A DNA stretch of 64,000 bases. It comes from Candidatus Methanarcanum hacksteinii (GTDB taxonomy: Archaea; Thermoplasmatota; Thermoplasmata; Methanomassiliicoccales; Methanomethylophilaceae). Position numbers and translations under genes: made by a program. Shown here one piece after another: positions 42,746 to 51,236 of the stretch (its first letter is position 1; each line of letters opens with the position of its first letter). The notes under the pieces are model-generated. The model was not told the origin of the DNA and ran no database searches. It saw nothing but the letters and a program-made list of their open reading frames with translations. The DNA lies in the NCBI GenBank assembly GCA_006954405.1, contig LVVQ01000001.1, positions 682,001 to 746,000 on the forward strand, given 5' to 3'.

Positions 42746-44083
42746 ATGTTGAAATACATGGAGAATGAGGGGAACGTAAGATCACTTATCCCAATCGTAG
42801 TATTCGTCATACTGTATCTAGGCCTGGGTATCCTATTCGAATATGCCCTGGACATAGAGATGGGATTCTACAAGGTCTCTGTCGTCATGGTATTCCTTGT
42901 CGCATTGTTCGTGGCGATCTACCAGACAAAAGGCCTGTCAATGAACGATAAATTCAGCATCATGGGGAAAGGTGTCGGGGACCCCAACATCCTGATGATG
43001 TTGATCATATTCCTGACCGCAGGTGCCTTCGTTGGTATCGTCGGTCGTGAAGGCGCAGAAAGTGTGGCGTATTGTTTCCTTACATTCATACCTCCTGAGT
43101 TGTCCGTACTTGTCATATTCATCGTCAGTGCGTTCGTCTCGCTTGCGATGGGTACGTCCGTTGGGACCATCACGATGCTCACGCCGATCTCGGCACAGAT
43201 CGCATTGACCACTGGTTTCAACCCTGCATTATGTATCGCATCTACCGTTGGAGGTGCGATGTTCGGCGATAACCTCTCATTCATTTCTGATACAACAATC
43301 GCTGCATGTAACGGTCAAGGCTGTGATATGAAGGACAAATTCAAGGAGAACCTTGGGATCGCCCTCCCTGCAGCCATCGCAACCTGTGTCATCATCGTCA
43401 TCATGAGCATAACATCGGACATAGGGTCAGTCGAGGTCGGCGATTTCGATCTCATCAGGATGATACCTTATCTCGTCGTACTCATCGGAGGTATAATCGG
43501 TATCAACGTGTTCGGGGTGTTGATTCTTGGAATAATCACAGCGGCCGTGATAATGTTAGGTACTGAGGCTGTAGCATTCACAGATATGATCACCAATATG
43601 GGGGACAGCATCAGCGGTATGTTCGAGACATCCATGGTCGCGATACTCGTTGCGGCGATATGTGCCTTGATAGCATACAATGGCGGATTCAAGGTAGTTC
43701 TTTCATGGATCAGAAGGAAATTCAAGAGTAAGAAGGGCGGAATGCTAGGTATCGGGTTGCTTGTCGGGGCATTGGATGTCTCCACTGCCAATAACACCGT
43801 TGCTATCATAATGGCGAACCCTATCGCAAAGGAGATCGCGAACGATTATGACATATCACCGAAGAGGACAGCGTCACTCCTAGACATATTCTCATGTATC
43901 TTCCAAGGGATCATCCCGTATGGTGCACAAATGCTTGTGGCAGTGTCATTGGCTGTAACCGCTGGTCTGAGCGTATCGGCATTCGATGTGATACCCAATC
44001 TGTTCTACCCGTTCATGTTGCTCATAGCGACACTGATCTTCATCTTCTTCCCCAAGAGAAAGAAGGCTGAGGTCACTGCTTGA
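42746..44083 (+). CDS. NhaC-family Na+/H+ antiporter
   Basis: The 445-aa protein has about eleven hydrophobic helices and NhaC-type stretches (AMGTSVGTITMLTPI, GGAMFGDNLSFISDTTIAA). NhaC proteins exchange sodium for protons; close relatives exchange organic acids, so the substrate is not certain. GGATGG precedes the ATG. It stands alone between a divergent cls and its own terminator. The 195 bases between cls and this gene hold both promoters and nothing else I can see. Confidence 0.82.
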   Translation: MLKYMENEGNVRSLIPIVVFVILYLGLGILFEYALDIEMGFYKVSVVMVFLVALFVAIYQTKGLSMNDKFSIMGKGVGDPNILMMLIIFLTAGAFVGIVGREGAESVAYCFLTFIPPELSVLVIFIVSAFVSLAMGTSVGTITMLTPISAQIALTTGFNPALCIASTVGGAMFGDNLSFISDTTIAACNGQGCDMKDKFKENLGIALPAAIATCVIIVIMSITSDIGSVEVGDFDLIRMIPYLVVLIGGIIGINVFGVLILGIITAAVIMLGTEAVAFTDMITNMGDSISGMFETSMVAILVAAICALIAYNGGFKVVLSWIRRKFKSKKGGMLGIGLLVGALDVSTANNTVAIIMANPIAKEIANDYDISPKRTASLLDIFSCIFQGIIPYGAQMLVAVSLAVTAGLSVSAFDVIPNLFYPFMLLIATLIFIFFPKRKKAEVTA

Positions 44084-44091
44084 TTCGTGGG

Positions 44092-44114
44092 TGTTGGGCG
44101 GTCGACGTCCAACA
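44092..44114 (+). terminator. hairpin terminator after the antiporter gene
   Basis: TGTTGG pairs with CCAACA, extended inward by GCG/CGT-type pairs, followed by TTCTTTTTCTTTC. Confidence 0.6.
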
Positions 44115-44287
44115 TTCATGGTTCTTTTTCTTTCATCTTGATCATAAATGAATGATGAAGGTGCACAGATTACGTGCTTGACATAATCGACGGAACTTTT
44201 TTAAACAATCCCGAATTCACACGTTTCGAATCCACGTAAATCAGAAGCCTTGAGCGGAAACAGTGTGATTTGCCAAGGTGGTACGAA

Positions 44288-44830
44288 ATGGATGATAGAT
44301 TACCGTGGAATGAGAGAGAAGGCATCATCTATGGATGCATAATCGCCTCCATATCCTCGCTTTTGATCGGCGGATTCAACGTTTATAGCAATACAGGCTA
44401 CAGCATCGATAGATTCGGTGAGTTCGTGATGAACTATCTGGTCATCTGGCCTGTGATATTCATTGTTGCTTTCACATTTGCTAGTACAGTCGTTGAGCGT
44501 GTTGCAGGTATGGTCGTAGGGAGATTCGCTGCTCCTACCGACAGCGTCAATGCTCATATCGTCATGAACATCGTCGTCTGCGTACTGATGATGTCCGCCA
44601 CCATGTCATTGGTCGGAGGGATCGTAGGTGAGACCATCGGTTTCTTGATGGGTGGCCCATCAGTGAATGTTGTAGAGCTGGTTGCTAATTGGACAAAGAT
44701 ATGGCCGAGGAATTTCTGTATTGCATTCTGGGTCGAGATGTTGATCGCACAACCGATCGCACGCACTGTCATGGTAAGGATGCATGCCGTCAATATGAAA
44801 CACGATATGGCAGTGACTGATTCGACATGA
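44288..44830 (+). CDS. four-helix membrane protein, DUF2798-like
   Basis: From the ATG at 44288 (AAGGTGG at 7-base spacing) the protein is 180 aa with four membrane helices arranged as two similar pairs. The second half carries WTKIWPRNFCIAFWVEMLIAQPIAR, and the first half WPVIFIVAFTFASTVV, consistent with the DUF2798 internal repeat. Function unknown. It converges on porB, with a shared two-way terminator between. Confidence 0.65.
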   Translation: MDDRLPWNEREGIIYGCIIASISSLLIGGFNVYSNTGYSIDRFGEFVMNYLVIWPVIFIVAFTFASTVVERVAGMVVGRFAAPTDSVNAHIVMNIVVCVLMMSATMSLVGGIVGETIGFLMGGPSVNVVELVANWTKIWPRNFCIAFWVEMLIAQPIARTVMVRMHAVNMKHDMAVTDST

Positions 44831-44853
44831 GTCGAGTAGAGAAATTAAAAAAA

Positions 44854-44884
44854 GATCCAATGGCCCCGAGGGGCCGAATGGATC
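44854..44884. terminator. two-way terminator between the membrane protein gene and porB
   Basis: GATCCA...GGCCCC and GGGGCC...TGGATC form a long, nearly perfect inverted repeat with A-rich sequence on one side, suited to stop transcription from both directions. Confidence 0.7.
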
Positions 44885-45830
44885 AAAGTTTTGAGAGTTT
44901 GATGAGTCTTTCCCACTTGCGGTCGATCTCTGCCTGGACTTTCTCGAGAAGTTCTGCGTTCTCGGGCTTGAGCATGTGTTTGTACCTGCCCTGTGCCTTG
45001 AACCATTCCGTGATGGGCTTCTTCTCCTGAACTCCGTCAGCGATCCTCTTGGATTCTGCAGTGAGTCTGTATTCTCCGTTCTCGCACTCATAGAGCGGCC
45101 AAACACACGTCTCTACGGACAATTTGGCCATGAGTATGGTGTCCTCGGATGCGAATCTCCATCCTCTCGGACATGGGGAGACTGCATTGATGAATGCAGG
45201 CCCTCCGCACTCGAATCCTTTCTCGCATTTCGAAATCAGATCCCTCCAGTTGTGGGGTGAAACCTGTGCTGCGTACGGGATATCGTGCGCTGCGACGATC
45301 ATCGTAAGGTCCTTGGGGTATTCTGTCTTACCCTGTTGGACCGTACCTGCCGGAGATGTGGTCGTGGATGCACCGAAACCAGTTGCACCAGATCTCTGGA
45401 TACCTGTGTTCATGTATGCTTCGTTGTTGAAACAGACATACATCAACTGCTGACCCCTCTCAAGCATACCTGAGAGTGCTTGGAATCCGATATCATATGT
45501 TCCTCCGTCTCCACCGAATGCGACGAATCTCATCTCTTCCTTTATCTTTCCCTTTCTTCTGAGTCCCTGATATGCGGCCTCGAGACCTGCACCAGTCGCG
45601 GCTCCGTTAGCGAAAGCTGTGTGGATCCACGGGACGTTCCATGACGAGTAGGGGAAGATCGTTGTAGATACCTCGAAACAACCTGTTGCGCTTGCTGCGA
45701 CCACAGGTTTGTCCGTGGACATGAGCACCTGCCTTGCGATGATACTCTCAGCACATCCAGCACAGAGCCTGTGTCCTGAGGTGAGTCTCTCGGGGACCTT
45801 CGTGAGATCCTTGATGGGTTTTGAACTCAT
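44883..45830 (-). CDS. porB: pyruvate:ferredoxin oxidoreductase, beta (TPP) subunit
   Basis: The 315-aa protein binds thiamine diphosphate (FGGDGGTYDIGFQALSGM and the following N-rich loop NNEAYMNTG) and a 4Fe-4S cluster through Cys residues including HRLCAGCAE. I place the start at 45830, where ATG overlaps the porA stop (ATGA); the longer frame to 45968 is antisense-like sequence inside porA. It is the last gene of porGDAB. The complex oxidises pyruvate to acetyl-CoA or runs in reverse for carbon fixation; other 2-oxoacids cannot be excluded. Confidence 0.93.
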   Translation of the reverse strand: MSSKPIKDLTKVPERLTSGHRLCAGCAESIIARQVLMSTDKPVVAASATGCFEVSTTIFPYSSWNVPWIHTAFANGAATGAGLEAAYQGLRRKGKIKEEMRFVAFGGDGGTYDIGFQALSGMLERGQQLMYVCFNNEAYMNTGIQRSGATGFGASTTTSPAGTVQQGKTEYPKDLTMIVAAHDIPYAAQVSPHNWRDLISKCEKGFECGGPAFINAVSPCPRGWRFASEDTILMAKLSVETCVWPLYECENGEYRLTAESKRIADGVQEKKPITEWFKAQGRYKHMLKPENAELLEKVQAEIDRKWERLIKLSKL

Positions 45831-46990
45831 TCTTTCACCCCCAGGTAGTTGACGGTCTTTGCTTTTCCGTCCTTCACCGTCTCGAACACCGACATGAATT
45901 CTTTGACACTGACGTCCTTTCCTCCGAGTCCGTAGATGAAGTTGTATGCCTTGGGCACCTTCTTGCATTCAAGGATCGTTGCTGCAACCTCAGGATACAT
46001 CGGACCATATGCTCCGATGGAGAGGTGTTTGTCCATGACGATGACTCCCTTCTTTCCGTCCAAGATCTTCTTCAGGCATGCTGCGGGCCATGGCCTGTAT
46101 ACGCGAGGCATGCATGCTCCGACTTTCAGTCCCTTCTCTCTGAGCTTGTCAACGGCCTCCTTTATGGTGCCGTATGATGAACCGAGGATGACTGCAATAT
46201 AATCCGCATCGTCGCACTTGTATTCCTCGACGAGCTTGTATCTCCTTCCAGAGATTTTTGCGAATTCTTCGAATACGTCCTCAATGACCTTCACTGCCCT
46301 GTCCATCGCCTGTACGAGCTGATATTTGTGCTCGTAGTAGTACTCGGGACTGTCCATGAGTCCGTGTGAGATCGGGTTCTTGTAATCAAGGAGCGGGAGG
46401 AATGGTTTGTATTCGCCCACGAATTTCTTCACGACCTCATCTGGAAGCGGGGACATCCTCTCGATTGCGTGTGTGAGGATGAAACCATCGAGATTGGTCA
46501 TGATCGGCAACTGCACATCGGGGTGTTCCGATATCCTCGGTGCGATGATCGAGTTATCATATGCTTCCTGAACATTCTCTGCGAAGAGTTGGATCCACCC
46601 TGTGTCCCTTGCGGACATAACGTCTCCGTGGTCGTTGTGGATGTTGATAGGTCCGCTGATTGCTCTGTTCGCAACAGCCATCACGAGCGGTACTCTCATC
46701 GCGGATGTGATAGGCAACATCTCCCACATGTATGCAAGACCCTGTGACGATGTCGCTGTGAACGTCCTAGCTCCTGCGGATGCTGATGCCGTACAAACAG
46801 TCAAAGCGGAGTGCTCCGACTCGACACAAACGAATTCCGTTCCAACATCTCCGTCAGAAACGTAGTCTGAGAATTTCTCGACTATGATAGTCTGAGGTGT
46901 GATCGGATATGCTGCACACACATCGGGATCGATCTGTTTCCATGCCAATGCGACTGCGCAGTCACCATTGATTGCTAAATCATTACCCAT
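45827..46990 (-). CDS. porA: pyruvate:ferredoxin oxidoreductase, alpha subunit
   Basis: From the ATG at 46990 (GGAGGT upstream) the protein is 387 aa and has the alpha-subunit hallmarks AAYPITPQT for substrate and cofactor contact, VESEHSA, and GARTFTATSSQGL. It pairs with PorB. Domain content and length are usual. The order G-D-A-B with tight or overlapping joints is the standard archaeal layout. Confidence 0.93.
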   Translation of the reverse strand: MGNDLAINGDCAVALAWKQIDPDVCAAYPITPQTIIVEKFSDYVSDGDVGTEFVCVESEHSALTVCTASASAGARTFTATSSQGLAYMWEMLPITSAMRVPLVMAVANRAISGPINIHNDHGDVMSARDTGWIQLFAENVQEAYDNSIIAPRISEHPDVQLPIMTNLDGFILTHAIERMSPLPDEVVKKFVGEYKPFLPLLDYKNPISHGLMDSPEYYYEHKYQLVQAMDRAVKVIEDVFEEFAKISGRRYKLVEEYKCDDADYIAVILGSSYGTIKEAVDKLREKGLKVGACMPRVYRPWPAACLKKILDGKKGVIVMDKHLSIGAYGPMYPEVAATILECKKVPKAYNFIYGLGGKDVSVKEFMSVFETVKDGKAKTVNYLGVKE

Positions 46991-46992
46991 CT

Positions 46993-47256
46993 TCAAACCT
47001 CCTTCATAACGATGGCATCCTTGGGGCACATCTTCGCACATATTCCGCATCCTTTGCAGTGTGTGAGTTTGATGCCGACCATCTCATTGTTCTCTACGAT
47101 GATGCAGCTGTCAGGACAGTATATCCAACATGTCATACAATCGATGCATGTGGACATGTCTACGACAGGTGTCAACGATCTCCAATCTCCGGTCTCGAAT
47201 TTCTCGGCTCCTCCGCCGTGTACGCGTGAGCCTATGATCATATCCTTGTGATCCAT
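46993..47256 (-). CDS. porD: pyruvate:ferredoxin oxidoreductase, delta (ferredoxin) subunit
   Basis: The 87-aa protein carries two 4Fe-4S motifs, CIDCMTCWIYC and CKGCGICAKMC, which pass electrons from the TPP centre to external ferredoxin. The ATG at 47256 touches the porG stop (TGATG) with GAGAGGTG upstream. Confidence 0.93.
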   Translation of the reverse strand: MDHKDMIIGSRVHGGGAEKFETGDWRSLTPVVDMSTCIDCMTCWIYCPDSCIIVENNEMVGIKLTHCKGCGICAKMCPKDAIVMKEV

Positions 47257-47813
47257 CAAATCACCTCTCTAAATGCCCTGTTCAATGCAGCGAGATTCGC
47301 TTTGATCGCTTTTTCATTGAGCTTTCCTGTGAACTTGTGTACGATCTGGAATTCAAGTGCCTCATATGATACGACAGGTCTGTATTTGATGAGTGCACCC
47401 AACATAGCTGTGTTAGCTACGGGCCTTCTGATCTCTTCCATAGAGATCTTCGTCGCATTCACAGTGTGACATTCTGCATCGGTTCCGAGAACCTTCTTCA
47501 ATTCCTCTGGCGTGCCAGCGTAATTCGCAATGATGATGCCACCTTTCTTGAGACCTTTAGCGACATCAACCTTTCCAATAAGCGTCCCATCCAATACTAC
47601 GACAACGTCAGGCTCGTAGATCTGCGTGTGGATCCTTATCGGCTGTTCTGAAATCCTGGTGAATGCCCTGATGGGCGCACCCATCCTTTCAGGTCCGAAC
47701 TCGGGGAAGGCCTTGACATATTTGTCCTCACCGACAACGGTCTCTGCAAGGATCTCACTAGCGGTAACAACACCTTGTCCGCCTCTTCCGTGCCAACATA
47801 TTTCCATGTCCAT
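47256..47813 (-). CDS. porG: pyruvate:ferredoxin oxidoreductase, gamma subunit
   Basis: The 185-aa protein begins MDMEICWHGRGGQGVVTASE, the signature of the gamma subunit (CoA-binding part), and is the first gene of porGDAB. CTTTATATC about 35 bases upstream is a good TATA box with a short leader. The 225 bases between it and the DUF368 gene hold only this promoter; a 60-codon frame there looks non-coding. Confidence 0.93.
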   Translation of the reverse strand: MDMEICWHGRGGQGVVTASEILAETVVGEDKYVKAFPEFGPERMGAPIRAFTRISEQPIRIHTQIYEPDVVVVLDGTLIGKVDVAKGLKKGGIIIANYAGTPEELKKVLGTDAECHTVNATKISMEEIRRPVANTAMLGALIKYRPVVSYEALEFQIVHKFTGKLNEKAIKANLAALNRAFREVI

Positions 47814-48038
47814 ATTGAACCAACGGACTAGATAATCAGATTAATCGATATAAAGGGAGTGGTCTTGCTTTATTCTTATAAGAATTATCAAGGATTTCGA
47901 TGTTGGATGTGTTCGAAATACGAAGGATTTTGATACAATTATCCATTTTTTCTTGAAAATGGATTCCGAATAGGAATAATGTTTTAACCAATTCCATGTC
48001 TTTGAGCCAGATATTCAAAATATCTTATTGGTGGTTCA

Positions 48039-48872
48039 TCAACATTCATCATTCTCATCAGAATATGTGCGGGCTGCCTTAAGCAACGCATACCCTCCGA
48101 TAGCACCTATTATCGCGCACATCACACTTTGCAAGATCATATCTGTGCCAGATATTCCGATGAATGCTTCTGCGAATACGACGATGACGGAACCGAGTGT
48201 CAATCCGTATATCGCACAATCCGTGGACCTTCTGCTCACCGTCATGAAGTGGTCTATGACCTTGGTGAAAAGGAGTGCACCTGCTATGCCTCCAAGGGCT
48301 ATAGGGACTAATAGGCTCATATCGAAATGTCTTATGGCACCGGTGAATGCTTCATAAATCCCTAGCACGAGCAGTATGGTGGAACCGCTGATACCTGGTG
48401 CTATCATAGCGACGACGACGATCATCCCTGCGAAGAACATGACGATCCAATTCGTATCCAATGTGAATTCTGTCAGGTGTTGGATGGCGAATATGCTCAA
48501 GATGATCCCTACGCTCACAAAGAATGCGAGCCAATTCGGTACCGTGTACTTTTCTCCCGTTCTAGTATAGCTCCTTATCTCTGGAATCTGTATGAGGATC
48601 AATGCACCGAACATGAAGTACAGGGGTACTTTGTAATCTTCCATCGCTTTGTTAAGAACGATGGCGCATACGACATATCCTAGCACAACGCCTATGAATA
48701 CGGTCAAAACGAATCTGAAATCACTTATCAATTTAGTTTTGAGGTTTGCGAAGTCGGTTATCAGTCTATCATATATCCTGAAGACAACGGCGACCGTGGA
48801 ACCACTTGCCCCTGGGAATTGACCAACGACACCCATGAGGATTCCCACTAGGAAATTGTTCAGTGACTTCAT
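48039..48872 (-). CDS. DUF368 polytopic membrane protein (PopT-type lipid-phosphate carrier)
   Basis: The 277-aa protein has about eight helices and an internal repeat, shown by the paired motifs FPGASGST (near residue 20) and APGISGST (near residue 160). DUF368 proteins have been shown in bacteria to return polyprenyl phosphate across the membrane (PopT); an analogous role for archaeal dolichyl-type carriers in glycosylation is inferred. The ATG at 48872 is used; GTG at 48878 is possible. Confidence 0.8.
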   Translation of the reverse strand: MKSLNNFLVGILMGVVGQFPGASGSTVAVVFRIYDRLITDFANLKTKLISDFRFVLTVFIGVVLGYVVCAIVLNKAMEDYKVPLYFMFGALILIQIPEIRSYTRTGEKYTVPNWLAFFVSVGIILSIFAIQHLTEFTLDTNWIVMFFAGMIVVVAMIAPGISGSTILLVLGIYEAFTGAIRHFDMSLLVPIALGGIAGALLFTKVIDHFMTVSRRSTDCAIYGLTLGSVIVVFAEAFIGISGTDMILQSVMCAIIGAIGGYALLKAARTYSDENDEC

Positions 48873-49021
48873 GATCACGTATGCCGAATTGGAATCAGTA
48901 TAATTAGTTTATCGCAGTGTTCTGGTCAAATCGGACATCGGTCCATGTTTCACACATGAATTGGACGGAAGCCGATTAAAAATAATACTAAAATGATATT
49001 TGTATTAAGAAGTGGGCGTCA

Positions 49022-49037
49022 TTACCTATTTAGGTAA
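49022..49037 (+). promoter_or_regulatory. palindromic operator candidate for the importer operon
   Basis: TTACCTATTTAGGTAA has 7-base arms around TT and lies 38 bases before the binding-protein ATG. It resembles the general form of DtxR/MntR-family boxes, which would fit metal control. TAATACTAAA at 48983-48992 is a second shared element. Confidence 0.45.
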
Positions 49038-49074
49038 CACTGTCTTTTAATATCCACGGGACATTGGACAACTC

Positions 49075-50172
49075 ATGACTTCTGGTAAGAATAAGTTAAT
49101 TGCTCTATTCGCAGTTGCCATCGTTGTCATAGCCGGTGTTGTCATCTTCACGGCTGATAACAGCAAGGATGATGGCGATTTCACAGTCACTGATATGCGT
49201 GGTAGGATAGTATCGATACCATCGAATGTCGATAAGATCGTCTGTCTTTCTGCAGGATCGCTCAGATTGGTGGAATATCTTGGTGCTGCGGATATGGTAG
49301 TAGGGATCGACAAAGAAGACAGCAATGTGTCTAAGCCTACCTATTACAAAGGAACATATCATATCGCATTCGATGTTAAAGGTATTGCCAATGTAGGTAA
49401 CGAGGAGAACTTCAAAGCGATCAAAGATACAGGTGCACAAGTCATCATCTCATCCGCGACGGATGTGTCCAAACTCGATGACCTCCAAGATAAGACAGGA
49501 ATCTCTGTTGTAGGTATCGATGCAGGAGGCAACAGAGGTGTTGCCAGTGATGAGCTTTCGAAAAATCTGAAGCTTCTTGGAAAGGTATTGGATAAAAGCG
49601 ATCGTGCCGATCAATTGACGAATTACATCAAAGATACGATAAAGACGATGGAAGATCTTTCCAAGAAATCCACTGTCATCAAGGATGCGAAATGTTACCT
49701 CGGCGGTATGTTCTTCTACATGAAGGGAGGATTATACAAAACCACTGGAAATCTCGATCCGTTCTCCATTTTGGGTGCTAACAATGTGATGCCATTCAAG
49801 GAAGGAAATCCATATGATACCAAAGTTCAGGAGGTCGTCATCGCCAACCCCAACTACATGTTCATCGATTCCATCACGATCGATGCAACCAAAAAACAGT
49901 TCGATGATGATAAGGAATTGTTGAAGAACGTCGATGCAGTCAAGGAAGGAAAGATCTATTCGCTTTTCGTGGACAGATTCTACGGTATCAATTGGGAATC
50001 TGAACTGATGAATTTATATTACATCGGAAGCGTTCTGGACCCTAAGGTATTCGACTACAATGTGGACGAGAAGATGCAATCGGTCCTTGACATGTTCTAT
50101 CCTGGTATCGGATTGAAGCTCAGCGATATCAAGGATAAACAGGGACCTGGTGCTGGAGTACTAGACTGGTGA
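49075..50172 (+). CDS. metal/corrinoid-type ABC importer, binding protein
   Basis: The 365-aa protein has an N-terminal membrane anchor (ALFAVAIVVIAGVVIF, no lipobox Cys), a DMRGRIVSIPSNVDKIVCLS entry typical of FecB/BtuF-like binding proteins, and two lobes joined by a long helix. With the permease and ATPase that follow it imports iron chelates, haem, cobalamin or another metal complex; the ligand cannot be named. Its N-terminal third is homologous to the remnant at 2766-3029. The binding domain faces outside. Confidence 0.88.
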   Translation: MTSGKNKLIALFAVAIVVIAGVVIFTADNSKDDGDFTVTDMRGRIVSIPSNVDKIVCLSAGSLRLVEYLGAADMVVGIDKEDSNVSKPTYYKGTYHIAFDVKGIANVGNEENFKAIKDTGAQVIISSATDVSKLDDLQDKTGISVVGIDAGGNRGVASDELSKNLKLLGKVLDKSDRADQLTNYIKDTIKTMEDLSKKSTVIKDAKCYLGGMFFYMKGGLYKTTGNLDPFSILGANNVMPFKEGNPYDTKVQEVVIANPNYMFIDSITIDATKKQFDDDKELLKNVDAVKEGKIYSLFVDRFYGINWESELMNLYYIGSVLDPKVFDYNVDEKMQSVLDMFYPGIGLKLSDIKDKQGPGAGVLDW

Positions 50173-50177
50173 TGTAG

Positions 50178-51236
50178 GTGGATTACAGGATCTATGATGT
50201 CGAGGACGAATCTACAGATTCCGAAGAATCATATAAGGAGAACAATAAAAGAAAGCAAAGATGGATGCTCCTGATCCTGTCATCCATCATTCTAATTGCC
50301 TTTATATCTCTGTATATCGGGAACAAGACATTCGATGTATTCGAGATAACTCGTGCCATCTTCACAGGTGAAACTTCTACAACGATAGGGGGTTTCATCT
50401 GGAAGATAGACATCCCGATAGCGATTGCAGCCATACTGTCCGGTGCGATGCTATCGATTGCGGGTACGGCGATGCAGTGTGTGTTGAGAAATCCACTTGC
50501 ATCCCCGTACACCCTTGGAATATCCAATGCAGCCGCACTCGGTGCGGCATTCTCCATAATATTCCTTACGGGGAATATGAATGCGTATTCTACTCCGATC
50601 TCTGCGTTCGTCATGGCGATGGTAGCTACTGGGCTGATCATTCTATTGACCAAGGTCACCAGGGTATCATCCGAGACCATGGTCCTTGCAGGTATCGCGA
50701 TAAGTGCGATATTCTCTGCAGGGATGACATTGATGCAATATATTGCTGACCCGATACAGTTGAGTTCGATCGTAACATGGACATTCGGTTCGGTCTCGCA
50801 TACGAACTGGAAGTGGGATTTTGTACTGTTGGTGGTGATGTTGGTCGCTGTCCTGTATTTCTATCCAAGAAGATGGGATATGAATGCTATGAATGCAGGC
50901 GATGAGGTTGCCAAAGGACTGGGAGTGGATACCAAGAGATTCCTTACCGTCGGTATGTTCATGTCTGCAGTGATAACCGCATTCGTCGTTTCAAAATTCG
51001 GTGTGATATCATTTGTGGGACTTCTCGGACCACATATGGCAAGGACGATAGTCGGCGACGATCATAGATTCTTGTTGCCGATGTCCATGCTCACAGGGGC
51101 ATTGTTGCTTCTCGTGGCAAATATCATCGCTCTCAACGTTGCATTGCCTAGGATACTTCCAGTAGGTCTGCTGACATCGTTGATCGGAGGACCTACATTC
51201 ATCTACATGCTCATAAGGAGGTACAGAGCATCATGA
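50178..51236 (+). CDS. metal/corrinoid-type ABC importer, permease (FecCD/BtuC family)
   Basis: The 352-aa protein has a long acidic N-terminal tail (about 30 residues, VEDESTDSEESYKEN) and then about ten helices with BtuC-type motifs LRNPLASPYTLGISNAAALGA and GVISFVGLLGPHMAR. It starts with GTG five bases after the preceding stop. The charged tail is unusual for the family. It overlaps the ATPase-methyltransferase gene by ATGA. Confidence 0.9.
   Translation: MDYRIYDVEDESTDSEESYKENNKRKQRWMLLILSSIILIAFISLYIGNKTFDVFEITRAIFTGETSTTIGGFIWKIDIPIAIAAILSGAMLSIAGTAMQCVLRNPLASPYTLGISNAAALGAAFSIIFLTGNMNAYSTPISAFVMAMVATGLIILLTKVTRVSSETMVLAGIAISAIFSAGMTLMQYIADPIQLSSIVTWTFGSVSHTNWKWDFVLLVVMLVAVLYFYPRRWDMNAMNAGDEVAKGLGVDTKRFLTVGMFMSAVITAFVVSKFGVISFVGLLGPHMARTIVGDDHRFLLPMSMLTGALLLLVANIIALNVALPRILPVGLLTSLIGGPTFIYMLIRRYRAS

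Noticed and set aside
47836..48018. 60-codon minus-strand frame between porG and the DUF368 gene
   Set aside because: Composition is not protein-like, it covers the porG promoter, and no ribosome-binding site is present.
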